Below, one piece after another: positions 28,215-39,656 of a stretch of 64,000 nt of DNA. The position numbers and the translations under genes are program-made. The DNA comes from Micractinium sp. NFX-FRZ (Eukaryota > Chlorophyta > Trebouxiophyceae > Chlorellales > Chlorellaceae), in NCBI GenBank assembly GCA_029339195.1, contig JAPTJF010000141.1, positions 1 to 64,000 of the forward strand, in the 5' to 3' direction. The number at the start of each line of letters is the position of its first letter. The stretch's first letter is position 1. The notes beneath the pieces were generated by a model. It was given only the letters and a program-made list of their open reading frames with translations, did not search any database and was not told where the DNA came from.

Positions 28215-31200
28215 ATGCGAACTCGTTGGGCCGGCCTTTGCAACTTGGTTTTGGCCTTTTGCGTGCAGGGAACCTTGCTGGTGTCCTTGCTATTTGCGGC
28301 AGGCATGGTGATCGGCTACTCAATGAGCCAGCAGCGCGCCGCAGCCACGGGGGTGCCGCCGCCCCACCTGCAAGCCGCCGCTCCTGCCCCCGCCGACCGC
28401 TTCCATCAGGCGCCCTGCCCACACCCCAGACGGCCGGGCACTGAGCGCCGCAATCTCGTGTTTGCGGCCGTGGGCGACGGCTGGACGCCTGACAAGTGCG
28501 TGGGTGCAGGGCCGCCCCAGTTGCCGCCTGCCCGCGCCCGCGCGTGGCGTTCGGTTGACGTTCGGTTGGTGCCTTGGCTACCTGGGCGCCGCTGTGGCCG
28601 GCCGCATGACCTCCCTTTCCTTTCTTGCTGGACCCGCCATCGTGTGCAGGTGGTCGTTCAGCGAGGACGCAGGGTGGGATCTGGTGGCCGTGTATTATGG
28701 CAACCGCTCGGACTGGAGCTGTCCGCAGGTGAGGGCAGGCAGGCAGTGGCGCCGGGAGCGGGAGCGGGCGGGTGGGCGCCGCCGGGCGGGCGGGCGGGTG
28801 CGCATGTCCTTGGATGCTGTGTAGTACTGGGATGCAAGCTGCTGCAGATACATGTGCCCACCACCTTAAAGCGAGTAAACTAAAAACTGTGTGCGATCCA
28901 AGGCTGTCGGGTTTGGTGTGGGATGCATGCGTCAGCCGCTCCTGCCAGGCTGTGATGCCCCAAGGCCGCGCCCCACACCATGCCGTGCGTGCACCTCACC
29001 TACCACTTGCTGTTTGCCGTCCCCCTGGCTCTGGCCCGCCGCCTGCCACGTGGCCGTGCAGTGCACGCTGGCGCTGGCCATGCCCGACTCCATGAAATGG
29101 CAGATGCTGTGGCGGCTGATGACATCCAAGCAGCCCCACTGGAGCGGCATCTGGGAGGGGCTGAGGTGAGCACGCACTCGGCGTGCGCACGACAGCTGTG
29201 TACTGCCAGCTGCGTGCTGCCGGCTGCCTGGCGACCTCAAAGCAGGGCTGCTGCGCCCCTGCCCTCGCCCGCCCGCCTGCGCGCCTGCATGCTGCCGCCG
29301 CGCATTTTGCTGCCGCCGCGCCTGCCACCTCTTGTGCTTCCTTCCGCTTCTCGTGCCACCCGCAGGAAGCAGTACGATTACGTGCTTGTGAGCGATGACG
29401 ATCTCATCATGGATGCCTGCACCATAGACATCTTCTTTGACGTGAGCTGGCAGACAGACAGCGGGCCGTCAATTGGCAAGCCTGGGTTGGAGTTTTGGGT
29501 TTTTTGGTTGGTGCTCTTGGGGCGACTTTGCTTGCTTGCTTGCACAGCGTGGACCAAACCAGGCGGGCAGGGTGACCAGGCAAAGTGTGGCTGCACCCCC
29601 GCCCTGCCCTGCAGTCCATGCGCCGCAACCAGCTGCTGGCGGCGCAGCCCTCCAACTGCCGTGGAAGCGACAGCGACAACCCATACTGGTGAGCATGAGT
29701 GACTTGATAACCTCAACTCAAACGTGCAAGCAGGGGTCAGGCAGCTGCAGTGTGTGTCTGGGTCTGCAGTTCATCGGGGAGGCAGGCTGCACACTGAGGC
29801 ACTGCATCTGCAAGTGACCCAGCATCTAACACTGACCTAGCGGGGGCATCACACAAGCCAGGCACCCGCTCACCCGGCTGCCTGCCTGCCCATACGCCTG
29901 CCTGCCCACCCGCCTGCCTGCCTGCCCGCTTGCCTGATCAGCTGCCTGCCTGCCTTCCTTCCTGCCTGCCTGCCTGGGGTGGTGCAGGGTGCACTGGCAG
30001 CTGCCCGGACTGGAGCTGCATTACGTGAACCTGGTTGAGGTACGAGGGTGGGGTGGGGGGAGGGGCGGCAGGGGGCGGGTGATTGTGGCTGGCAAGATGG
30101 GATGACTGGAGTGGGGGAGAAGAGGGGGGAAGGGTGGCCAGGGGGCGGGGCGGACACTGACAGGGCAGGGTTGGGTGACTGGGGTGCGGGCAAAAGGTGT
30201 GGAAGAAATGTGGGGTGGCAACAGGTTGGAGCCAGGGCAGGCGGTGTGGTGCGGGAGGCGGGGTGTTTGCAGGGGATGGGCAGGTCGATCCCCGCAAGGG
30301 TGGGCAGCCATTGGGGCAGCCCCCAGCAGTGTTGGATATGTTGCCATGACTCTGCTGCCGTGGCACTGCTGTCGTAACCCCGCTCCCATGACTCTGCTGC
30401 CCTAACGCCGCTGCCATGAGTCTGCTGGTGCTGCAGGTGACGGCCCCGGGGCTGGACATGCAGTTTCTGGACAAGAAAGTGCGGCCCCTGCTGGAGAACA
30501 CGTACTCTGGTGGGTGGGCTGGGCTGGGCTGAGAGTGGGAAGGAGGGGGAGAGTGGGAAAGAGCGGGACAGGAGCGCTGGGAGAGGTCGGGGGTGGAGAG
30601 GATGTTGGGCGCCCGAGCCAGAGCGCTCACGTGCACAGGTTTCCAGGCAGCACGGCAAGCCCACCCTCTACATGCAGCCAGTGGCAGAGCCAAGCACACC
30701 GCAAGGCTCACGTTGCTGCGTTGCCATGCCCTCCCCCGCCCCCTTGGCGCAGGCTGGGGGCTGCCCTTCTGCTTCTGGGCGGCCGCCGGGTTCCCCAGCA
30801 AGAAGCTGGCGGCTGTCGACGCAGCCTGCATGATACACCCCACCCGGAAAGACGTCGGTGAGCCGGCCTCCCTCCTCTGTCCATTCATCGCATGCTGACT
30901 TTTTGCCTGTTGAGGTATTGCCAAGAGTCTTGGCTTGCCACCCTGATCCGCCCGCCCCTGCCTGCCTGCCCGCCTTGCCCCGCCCTGCCTGCGTTGCCCC
31001 GCCCTGCCTGCCTGATTGCGCTCGTGCCAGGAACTGGCACGGCAGCAAGGTCAGCCAGGCGAGGCCGGCAGGACCGTCCTTGACCGTCCACTGCACATGC
31101 GTCTGCCCACACTGTCCGCCTGCCCCCGCCCGCCAGCTGCCCGCTCAGCCCACGACCTGTGTCCTCTCCTCCCCCTGCCCTTTCCCGGCGCCCCGCAGGC

Positions 31201-31968
31201 AAGAAGATTTCTGTGTCGGAGCGCATCCGGCGGGGGCTGGTCAAGCCCAACTCCATCTACGCCCGCTTCTCCCAGCTCACCCCCTTTGAGTCGCCCAAAG
31301 CGGAGCAGCTGGCGGTGTGGAAGGTGAGGGGGCACGGGGCGGGGGGCAGCAGGGCAGCGGGGGGTGAACCAGCGCATGCAGGCGCATGCACAGGGTGGGA
31401 GGGTGTGTGCACGACTCGCTGCCGTGCAGCTGCGGCTGGTGCCACCGGGCCGCCCACTCCCTGCTGCTCTTGTGGAGTGTGCTTGGTGCTGCCTGCTGGG
31501 TGTTCACGACAGCGAGAGTATTCTTGCATGGCCTGGACAGCTGGCATGCCCCAATGCCTAGCTTGCCCACGCGCCCTGCCCTGCCACCGCCCCCACTTTC
31601 TGCAGGAGTGTGGCTTCCAGGACCCTGCAAAGCGAGGCAACACGCCCGCCATACTGGGCACCCTGCTCGCGGCGCCGCAGGCAGCGGCTGCGGAGGCTGG
31701 CACAGCGCTGGCAGCCGGGCTGCCTTGGACGGCCCCCACGCAGCAGCAGCAGGAGCAGCAGCAGCAGGAGGAGCCTGGCAGCCGGCAGCAGCTAGCGGCA
31801 GAGGCAATGCGGGGTCAGCCCTGGCAGCAGCCGGTGACGCTTCTCGTCATGCTGGCTCTGGCGGCGCTGGTAGGGGCAGCGGCAGCCTTGAACTGCAGTG
31901 TTCGATCTCGCAAGAGCCATGCACACTTGAAGATTGCGCTTGAGGGGGCGTCGCCGGCGCGGGTCTGA
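28215..31968 (+). CDS. DUF707-like membrane protein, putative glycosyltransferase
   Basis: Exons are 28215-28495, 28650-28728, 29062-29165, 29366-29441, 29615-29688, 29988-30039, 30437-30509, 30753-30857, 31199-31323 and 31606-31968, giving 443 residues with all phases agreeing. The start at 28215 puts a transmembrane helix at residues ~10-33 (LVLAFCVQGTLLVSLLFAAG), as in a type II Golgi protein. Lumenal landmarks follow: ERRNLVFAAVGD, WDLVAVYYGNRSDW, MKWQMLWRLM, YDYVLVSDDDLIMDA with an acidic DDD motif, then VTAPGLDMQFL, GWGLPFCFWAAA, KLAAVDAACMIHP. This order matches DUF707 (the YIFLWDEDL, GWG and VDSEYIxH pattern of plant proteins), whose biochemistry is not settled. A second hydrophobic helix (TLLVMLALAALVGAAAAL) and a basic tail sit near the C-terminus, which is unusual. 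The substrate cannot be told from sequence. Confidence 0.75.
29876..29976 (+). repeat. TGCCTGCC-type simple repeat in intron
   Basis: Degenerate runs of CTGC/CTGCC with interspersed CATACG and TTCC occupy most of this part of the intron before exon 29988-30039. Similar runs occur at ~14835-14872 and elsewhere. They look like pyrimidine-rich microsatellites. Confidence 0.7.
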
Positions 31969-33208
31969 CGGAGCGGCGCCGATACCAGTACACATTGACA
32001 GTGCCATGCATTGCAAAGGTATGCATTTCAAGCATGAGAGGGTGTGAGCTGAGCGACACTGCCAAGTGTTTCCCACCCAACATATTCTATTTACCAGTAC
32101 CTGTAAGCATTCACGACTGCTTGGGGTGCTGCTGGGGCGGGGCAGGGCAGGCGGCCATTACCAGGCCAAGGGGAACGCACACCACTGCCGGGCTAGCCTG
32201 TACCCACCGTCTGGCAGCGTGCTTGACCTTGTATTGGTTCGCTTGCTGAGATTATTAATGTTGAGGGATCAGTGACGTGGCAGGGGTGGCGGTAGGTAGG
32301 GTGGCAGAGAGGGTTTGGGGGCAGGTGCAAGCACTGAGGTGAGAAGGGTGAGGGGTGGCAAGAGGGCAGGGCCGCGCGTGCGGGGGCGTGCCAGGGACGT
32401 GGAAGGTCAGCATCAAGGGAACGGGGGGGACAGATCATTCAGAAGGTCGGGTGGAGCAGCGGCGTTTGGACCAGGGCGTTGGCCGGCCAAAGCCGGGGCA
32501 CCTTCAATTGTCAACAACTGCGGTCGGGATGAAATGTGCATTATGAGCGGGGAGGGCGGGGGCAGCAATCACGCACTGACTGCGCCTGAGAAGGGGGGAG
32601 CTTGAAGAGGGAGTGGTGGTGGGGGGGCTGACAGCTAGTGCATTTGCAGGCTAGCCTAGGGGGCCGCAACGACAGCCTGTTGGTGAGGCGACTGTCTGAG
32701 AGCAGATAGACTGGGGGGGATGGAGGGCAAAAATGGCGGGGGGGGGAAGGCGGGGGTTCTACACAGCGCGTCGCTCAATGGCTCTCGAGCCGGGGCGAGG
32801 CGACTCTCGTTACTCTGAAGGGAAAAGCGCTTTGCAGCGTTGCGAGGGCGCGTGCTGGCACAGCATGGCACAGCGCGGCACAGCATGCGCTTGCGGCTGC
32901 CGGCCGACTTGCAGCGGCGGTGCGACGCAGGGCCTGGGGGCTGGCTGGCGCTGGTGTCTCTGCACCTGTGGCCTTCATTCATTGCCGCTCAACAGAGACG
33001 GCTGAGTTGAGTGCGCGGGCTCACAGAAGCATCTTGGAGGTGCGCCTGCAAAATGAGCAAAGAAGAAGTGGGACAGCATTGGTTGGCAGGCTTCAGATTG
33101 CACCACGGCATCCGTGCGACACGCGGGACAGCCGCATGCAGCAGCAGGCACTGGCCCGCCCCGCCCCCCCCTCGCGCAATCTCTCCCCCTCCAGGCCACC
33201 TGCCCCGC
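31969..33208. other. intergenic, convergent gene ends
   Basis: About 1.2 kb separates the DUF707-like gene (+) and the first hydrolase (-). It has G-rich tracts (32420-32770) but no ORF with recognisable content. Most is probably 3' UTR and spacer. Confidence 0.5.
32102..32106 (+). terminator. candidate poly(A) signal TGTAA
   Basis: TGTAA lies 134 bases after the stop of the DUF707-like gene, in a locally AT-rich stretch (32065-32110). That fits a green-algal polyadenylation site. Confidence 0.45.
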
Positions 33209-36200
33209 CTACCACACCTCGGCCACCACAACTGCACACCACCGCCCGCACCTGCGGCCGCAGCCCTCGGTCCGCTCGTTCAGGCAGCGCAGGCTGCCGT
33301 TGAGGTCCATCTCCTGCACCAGCGCCGTCAGGTTGGCCTTGCCCCCCTTCTCCAGCCAGGCCAGCGTGGGGCGCACAAAGTCGGACACAATCTCGTGCCA
33401 GGACCACGCCAGGTTGAGCTCTGCAGGGGGGAGGGGGAGGGGGAGAGGGAGGGAGGAGGGGAGGGGGAGGTGTGGGCAAGGCGGGGGGAGGGGAAGCAGC
33501 ACATGAGAGGTTGTGGGGGGCAGGCCAAGGCGGGGTGCAGCCGGCTGGGCGTGTATGTGCTGTGCTGTGCTGAACAGTGAGGGCAGGTCACATCATGGGC
33601 CAAGGGGCGGGCTGGAAGGAGCGTGTGGCGGTGCAAAGGGCAAGCGGGAGGGCCGGCCCGCTCCTCGCGGCAGCCCATGCAAGCCAGATATCTGGCCTGC
33701 TGGCCTGCCTGCCTGCCCGCCTGCCCTAGCCCTGGCCTGCCTGCCCTAGCCCTGGCCTGCCTGCCCTAGTCTGGCCTGCCTGCCTGCCCGCCTCACCCTG
33801 CCAGATCTGGGACTCGTCAGACTTGAGGTTGTAGTAAGGGGAGCCAGGCTTGAGCCACTTGACGTGCTTGGGCAGCTCTGTGGTCCACCACCGCTTCTGC
33901 AGGCGGGGGTGGGCGGGTGGGAAAGAAGCGGAGGGGAGCAGGCAGGGGGAACATCGCTGCCTTCTCTATACGCATGGTTTAACTGGTATGCGTAGGACCC
34001 TGCTGCTGCTGCTCTGCTGCCGCCGCTGCTGCTGCTGCTGCTGCTGCTGCTGTCAGTTACAGTGTGCACCCTGCACGCCCGTAGCTGCCCCTCACTCCGC
34101 CCACACCCGTCCGTGCACTCACCCACTGCTGCCCCTCTCGCGCACGCCACGCTTCTGCTCCCCTTGCCCACGCACCCACCCACCCCAGCCACTGCTGCTC
34201 CCCCGCCCGGCCCTTGGCTCACCAGGCGGACATCAAACTTGACGTTGCCCTCCTTGTCAATCACGCCAATCTTGAAGAGCCAGTCCGCCACCTGCTTGCT
34301 CTGCTGCTTAGTGAGGTAGATGGAGCGCTCGTAGAGGAAGGTGGCGGTGACGGGGCGAGGGGGGGACTGCGGCAGGGGAGGGGCGCGAGAGGATGAGGGG
34401 AGGGCCGGGCAGCAGGCGTGCGCGTGAGGACGAGGGCGCCAAGGGCGAGGGTGGCGCGAGGGCGGGTGGGGGCAGGCCAGGTGAAAACAGCGCGGGAATG
34501 GGGCTGCTGCCTGTGGCGCGGCCGGCACAGGGCCCAACAAGGGGCGGGCCACTCACACAAGGGCCCACACGCCTGGCACCCAAGCACCCAGCCACTCCCG
34601 CACGGCTTGCAGGGAGCAGGCAATCAGTAGTAAGCACCACTCACAAATACGACGTCGGCGGGAATGCGGTTGAAGGCATACACCTCCAGGGCAGCCTTGA
34701 TCTCAAGAGATGTCTTCTTGTCCCGCTGCAGCGGGATGGATGAGGAAGCAAAGGCGGCGAGGCACAAGTGAACCGAGGGGCAAAGACTGAACTTATCCTT
34801 GTGGCCCTGATTGGCACGCTCCCCAGGCGAGTGCAGGGTCAGGGACTGAAATATTGGAGAGGGTGGGCAGGGTAAACGAGAGGCAGTGCCACGCAATTCA
34901 GCGGAGCGGGGCAGGGGTGGTGCACACCAGGCTGGGCGCCCGGGCGGCACACCCACCCTGCAGCAGCAACATGCGTTCGCACCGGCGCCATCTCCAGACC
35001 ACTGGGAATGGCACCTTGGTTCGATACCCCCAGTCTGAGGCATGTGCAAAGAGGCACAACAGCCTGACGGGCGTGTGGGAGCACCGCACCTTCATTTCGT
35101 AAAACACGGTGGGGGGGATGGGCACCCTGGTCCGGTTCCTGCTGTCCACCAGGTTCCAAGACTTGAGGGAGGGCATGTTCACCTCTGCAGGGCAGGGCAG
35201 GCGGGGCACAAGAGGGGCGGAGGGGGTGAGCAGAGGTGCGCTGGTGCAGGGCGGCTGTCCTGAGGCGCGGCCGCCTGCTGCAGGCACCTGGCCCGCCCAC
35301 AACGCTGCTCTGCCCGCCTCGCTGCCTGCCGGCCTGCCGTCAGTCCGCCCGCCCGCCCGCCCGCCCCGCGCACCGCTGACGATGCCCTCCAGCGGGAAGA
35401 CCGGCGACCTGGCGGCAATCGCTGGGAACTTGACGGCAAAAGCGGCGCCGGCTGAGATGCCAAACATGTACTTGGGGCGCTTGCTGAGCTTGAACTCGCG
35501 GGTCCACTTGATGATGATTTGCTTGGCGCTCTCCTGGTCGTCTGCAGGAACGCGGGTCAAACAAAGCGGAGGTAGGTAGGTGAACCGAAAAGGAACAAGT
35601 GAAAACATCCTGTTGGGCCTTAACAGTCCTGAGTGGTCTCTGCATGGGACCTCCCTGCCGCTCGCCTGCCTGCCTGCCTGCAGACGGGAAGAGGCGCGTG
35701 GCACACACAGGCACGCATGTGTGCTCAGCCTTGAGCACCCACTGCCGCTGCAAGATGGCCTGCCTGGTGGTTTCCTGGCCGCCTGTGTGCGTGTGTGTGT
35801 GTGTGTGTTTGGGCGCACGAGGGAAGGGAGAGCGCGATAGGGCCCAAGTGGGGCGCAGAAGGGAGCGAGACGTGAGCTGCATGCTGCCCCGTGCCAACAA
35901 GGCGTCGCGCCACCATTCATGTAGCCTTGCACCACCCCAAGCCACTCACTGGTCGGTCCGGAGCTGGCAAAGCAGCGCTTGCGAGAGCGGTCCTTGGACA
36001 TGAGTGCCAGCACGGCGTAGCCGCGCGCCAGGCACTGCTTGGTGTGGGACACCTCCTCGGGCAGGCCTGCGGCAGGGGAGGGCCGGTTTGGGGGGCAGGG
36101 CGGAGGGTGGTTTACACCAATATAAGGCGGCGAGGGCTACACAGCACGCGGGCAGGCGAGTTGGGCAGGCAGGCGTGGGCCTCGGAGAGAGAGCGTCAAG

Positions 36201-37067
36201 CGCTTGGCGCTCCCACCGCTGGGCCCCGCTCCTGCTGCATGCCCCAGCCCGCCGGCCCGCCCCACCCACCGGTGCACAGCGGGCACTTGGCGCTCTTGTA
36301 GAACCAGCTGTAGGGGTCGTGGTAGCAGCCATGAATGAAGATGCAGGTGCCAATGGGCTTGCGGCCCTTGGGCAGGCGGTACAGGGCGACGCGGCCAGAG
36401 CCATCGGGGTACCTGTGGGCAGTTGGTGCGGGAGGGATCGATAGGTGGGTGGGTGAGGGCCGCCGGTGGGCCGACGGGCGTTGGCCACGTGGGTGCCAGG
36501 GAGAGCAGCGGTGCAGAAGGTAACGGCCTTGGGGCAGGCTGTGGTCCGGGTGTGCCACCCTGCCTGGGCTGCATTTCCACCCACCACAGCTGTCTGATCA
36601 CCTGTGTGCTATATCTTGTTCCCACTCCCGCCACCGCCCTGCTGCCGTCGCAGCGCCGGCCCCCCACCCGCCACCGCGCTCTGAACTGCTCACCTATACA
36701 CTGAGGGGTCGCCCAGGGAGGCCCACGCCAGCTTCTCCACTGTGTCAATGAGAGAGGCTGCCATCACGTTTGCGATGGCAGAGACCACCTCCTTGGTGGT
36801 GACGCCCCTGACGGGCGGCGCCGCCGACGCGATGGAGACGCCCGCCGCCGCCGCCGGGCGCGTGCGGTTCAGGTTGGCGTCCTCCGCCATCTCCACAATT
36901 CCGCCCAGGATTGACTGGTAGAGCGCCGCCTCGCGGGCGTCGCGCACGCCGATGGCGGAGGGCCCCTCGGGCTGCCAGAGTCGGCCGGGCTGCGCGGCGG
37001 CGGGGGCCACGCAGCACGCGGCCATCACCGCCAGCGCGGCGCCGACGGCGACCAATGGGCGGCACAT
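33209..37067 (-). CDS. secreted alpha/beta-hydrolase-like protein, paralogue A
   Basis: Exons are 36694-37067, 36270-36412, 35950-36066, 35374-35541, 35090-35184, 34645-34725, 34223-34366, 33797-33896 and 33209-33420, giving 477 residues. A signal peptide opens the protein (MCRPLVAVGAALAVMAACC). The hydrolase fold is suggested by an oxyanion-type HG in CIFIHGCYHDPYSWF, a nucleophile elbow GISAG with Ser ~241, and a late conserved His in NLAWSWHEIVSD. Conserved cysteines (HGC, KCPLC, KQCLARG) suggest disulfides outside the cell. The family is unknown to me; esterase, lipase or a non-catalytic relative are all possible. It is a tandem paralogue of 39657-42455. It differs by one extra intron (34726-35089) and by a C-terminus that reads 16 residues past the point where the paralogue stops. 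Confidence 0.82.
33691..33790. repeat. 20-bp minisatellite in intron
   Basis: CTGCCCTAGCCCTGGCCTGC is repeated three times with a 20-base period (33721-33780), flanked by partial copies. It sits in the last intron of hydrolase paralogue A, beside the donor of the preceding exon. Confidence 0.85.
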
Positions 37068-39656
37068 GGCGGCCGGTACTGCTGCCTATAGGCCCTGCAG
37101 GGAGTTGACCATGAAGCGGGGGGCGGGAGCGGAAGGCGGGGGTGCTGAGAAGCGGAGAAATGCTGCTGCTGCTGCTGCTGCTGCTGGTCAGCCTCCCAGC
37201 GCACCGGCAGGAACTAGGGCAGTTGCTGCTGGGGCCCTGCCTGCCCGGTCCCCGCTTGCTGCATGCAATTCAGAGGAATTGCTGGGTCTCTGCAACTTGA
37301 GAGGGATGCTATTCGCTGCCAATCGGAGCATTGCAGGCCCATTTGGCATGTCCCAGCCCGAGCACTCACGTGGGCCGCTCTCCAGGCAGAGGAGAGGGCG
37401 CAGATAACGGGGATTCGAATTCAGGCCTGAAAACAGCCCCACTGAATGCCAACCACTGGTGAACTACCTGAGGCCGCGTTCCTGGATCATCACCCCGCGT
37501 CCCAGTAGTAGCTGCAGGCGTTTAAGGAAGTGCTTCACGCGGCCGGTTCGTCCGGCATAAGGCCTTAGGTACCTAGTGATCGGCCGCCGGGCCAGCCTGC
37601 TCAAGCCGCTGGGGAGCAGGCTCGCAGGCTGCCGCCACCGCCGCTGGCGTCCCGCCTCTGACCCTGCCAGCTGGCCGCCGCCTGTGCACTTCTGCATTCC
37701 TCCAACAACCGCCAGCACTCCTGAAGCCACCCACAACTGTCATCTGAGTATCCATATGAATCCAGGTGCCAGCAGGGCGTGCTGACACCCCCACTCCGTC
37801 CCTGCAACCGCAGCTGCCCACCTATCCGCCACCTGTGGTTGTTGCAGCCCTGCTGCCGCACAAGGTGCCACTTACTACCATGTTTCACCTGCCAGAACTG
37901 CACCCACGCACGTTGTCGTACCCAATGATGTCAGTGTGGGGTATGGCACTGCACTGGCACGCATTGTGAGGGCACAGGGTGGGCTGGCGGGGCAGCACCA
38001 AGGGCTGCACCGAGAGCGAGGGCCATGGGGCAGGGGAGAAAGGGAGCGGGGCCGGCCCAAATGGTGGTGGGACATCACCAATGGTTCACTGTGATGCCAG
38101 GTGGTATGCGGCACCAGAGCCAGGCAGCAACACCAGCAGCAACCTGCCCGCCACGCTGCGCATGCCTTGCCTGTTTTGCGTGCCTCAACCTCCGCTGGTG
38201 CCAGCCGCCGCTAGTGAACAGCTGCCAAAAGCAGCTGTTAGGCAGCTTGCATGCAGCCGCGTCTGAACGCATCCAAAAGCGGGGCATCATCCGTGTTGTG
38301 ACTGGTACAGACAGCCCCTTGCCGGCCCTGAATGCTTGCATTCAGCTGCAGAGACCCATTTGGAATCCAGCCACAAGGCCAGGCCACCTGGGGCATTGTT
38401 GCCAGCACCCTGTTGGGCCCGCTACAGCTGCAGGCACCACAGCCAAACAAACCCAACCATGTACGTCCATGATGGCCAGCACAGTCCATCAGTGCATGGG
38501 AGAGAGGGTCTGCCCTTGCTGCATATGGCAGGGGGGCGAGGAGTGAGGCTGTGTGGGGGGCAGGCCAGGGCGGCAGCATTTGAAGCACAGCGGGGGCAGG
38601 GTAGCTGGTGAGCTGGCAACAGGGGGAGGCAGGCAGGCACCTGCTCCCTGGGAAGGAGTGGCCAGTAGCAGCAGCAGCAGCTACAGACAACTCTTGCTTC
38701 TCTGCACTGAGCACAGGAGCCATCAATGTGCAAGCCTGTCGGGCCCGCACAAGCAGGCTCCCACCACCACAGCTGCAGCTCTGGCCTGATGCAACCGACA
38801 GCAAACCACCGACCGGGCTGGCCAACAGCTGCCCAGCATTTGCGTCCCCTGCTGCAGTCATCAGGGTGAGGTAGGATGTGCTCACGCAAGCACAAGCTGG
38901 TCCATCCACCTCCAGCGAGCCTGCCCCTCAGCTCCCGGCAACGTGCTCCATGTCTGCGTTTGGTTACATGCCGAGCCTTGAGTGCATAATCATCATCCCA
39001 GTGCCAGTGGCAGCTCGACAGCGTGGCGCCCAGCTGGCACTGGTTGTGGTGGCAAGGGGTGGGCGGGACGGGGCGGCGGCGGGGGCGGCACACAGAGCGG
39101 GGGCGGGGAAGCCCGGGGCGCAAGTGGTGGTGGGCAGTGTGGGGGACAATGCGGTGGGTGCCGAGGCACACAGGGGGAAAAGCAAAATCCCGCTGCAGGG
39201 AGGTTGGCCGAGGGCCGTGGTGCAGCGGGCGTGGGAACGAGAGGGATGCACAGAGCAAGCGCGGGTCAGATGAACGAGTCACAAATCAGGGCATCGGGGA
39301 CACGAGGGGGAATAGCGGCCAGAAGGGAAATGTGCAGCGGGCAGTAGTGGGTGTGCTTAGGTCCTCTGGGGGCCACGATGTGCTGGCCGGGTGTGGGGGG
39401 GGCTGTGCTGGGAGGGCCTGTGCTGCGGTCAAGATGTAAAAGCTGGGCTGCCTAGGGCGCTGGCTTCTGGCTGGGATAGGCACGGTGGGCCGGGGCAGTT
39501 GTGTAAGTAAGTGGTCGGATCATGCAACACGTGGGGAGTCAGGCTGCTGCTGGTGGTGGTGCTGCTGCCGCCTGCGGGTAATCAAATCCCGCCTGCCACG
39601 CAGGTCAGCACACCGCACGGTCAGTCAGCAGGGCGGCCAATCGGCACACGAGCTTA
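37068..39656. other. 2.6-kb spacer between the tandem hydrolase genes
   Basis: This is the largest stretch without a supported gene. It should hold the promoter of paralogue A (next to 37067) and the 3' UTR of paralogue B (next to 39656). A CTG run lies at ~37159-37184. A short minus-strand open stretch near 37467-37600 has balanced composition but no recognisable family. I see no tRNA, transposase or second gene. Confidence 0.5.

Noticed and set aside
29876..29976. TGCCTGCC repeats considered as CRISPR or telomere-like
   Set aside because: There are no regular spacers, and the unit is a degenerate pyrimidine microsatellite within an intron. Telomere repeats of green plants and algae are TTTAGGG-type.
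35780..35812. GT dinucleotide run considered as a regulatory element
   Set aside because: It is a simple microsatellite inside an intron of hydrolase paralogue A. Similar runs occur at 25339-25368 and 40870-40960.
37405..37430. GATTCGAATTC resembling a tRNA T-arm
   Set aside because: The surrounding 75 bases form no acceptor, D or anticodon stems.
37464..37736. Minus-strand 90-codon open frame in the spacer between the hydrolase genes
   Set aside because: It has no recognisable motif, no splice-linked neighbours and no clear start context. It is kept only as a remark in the spacer entry.
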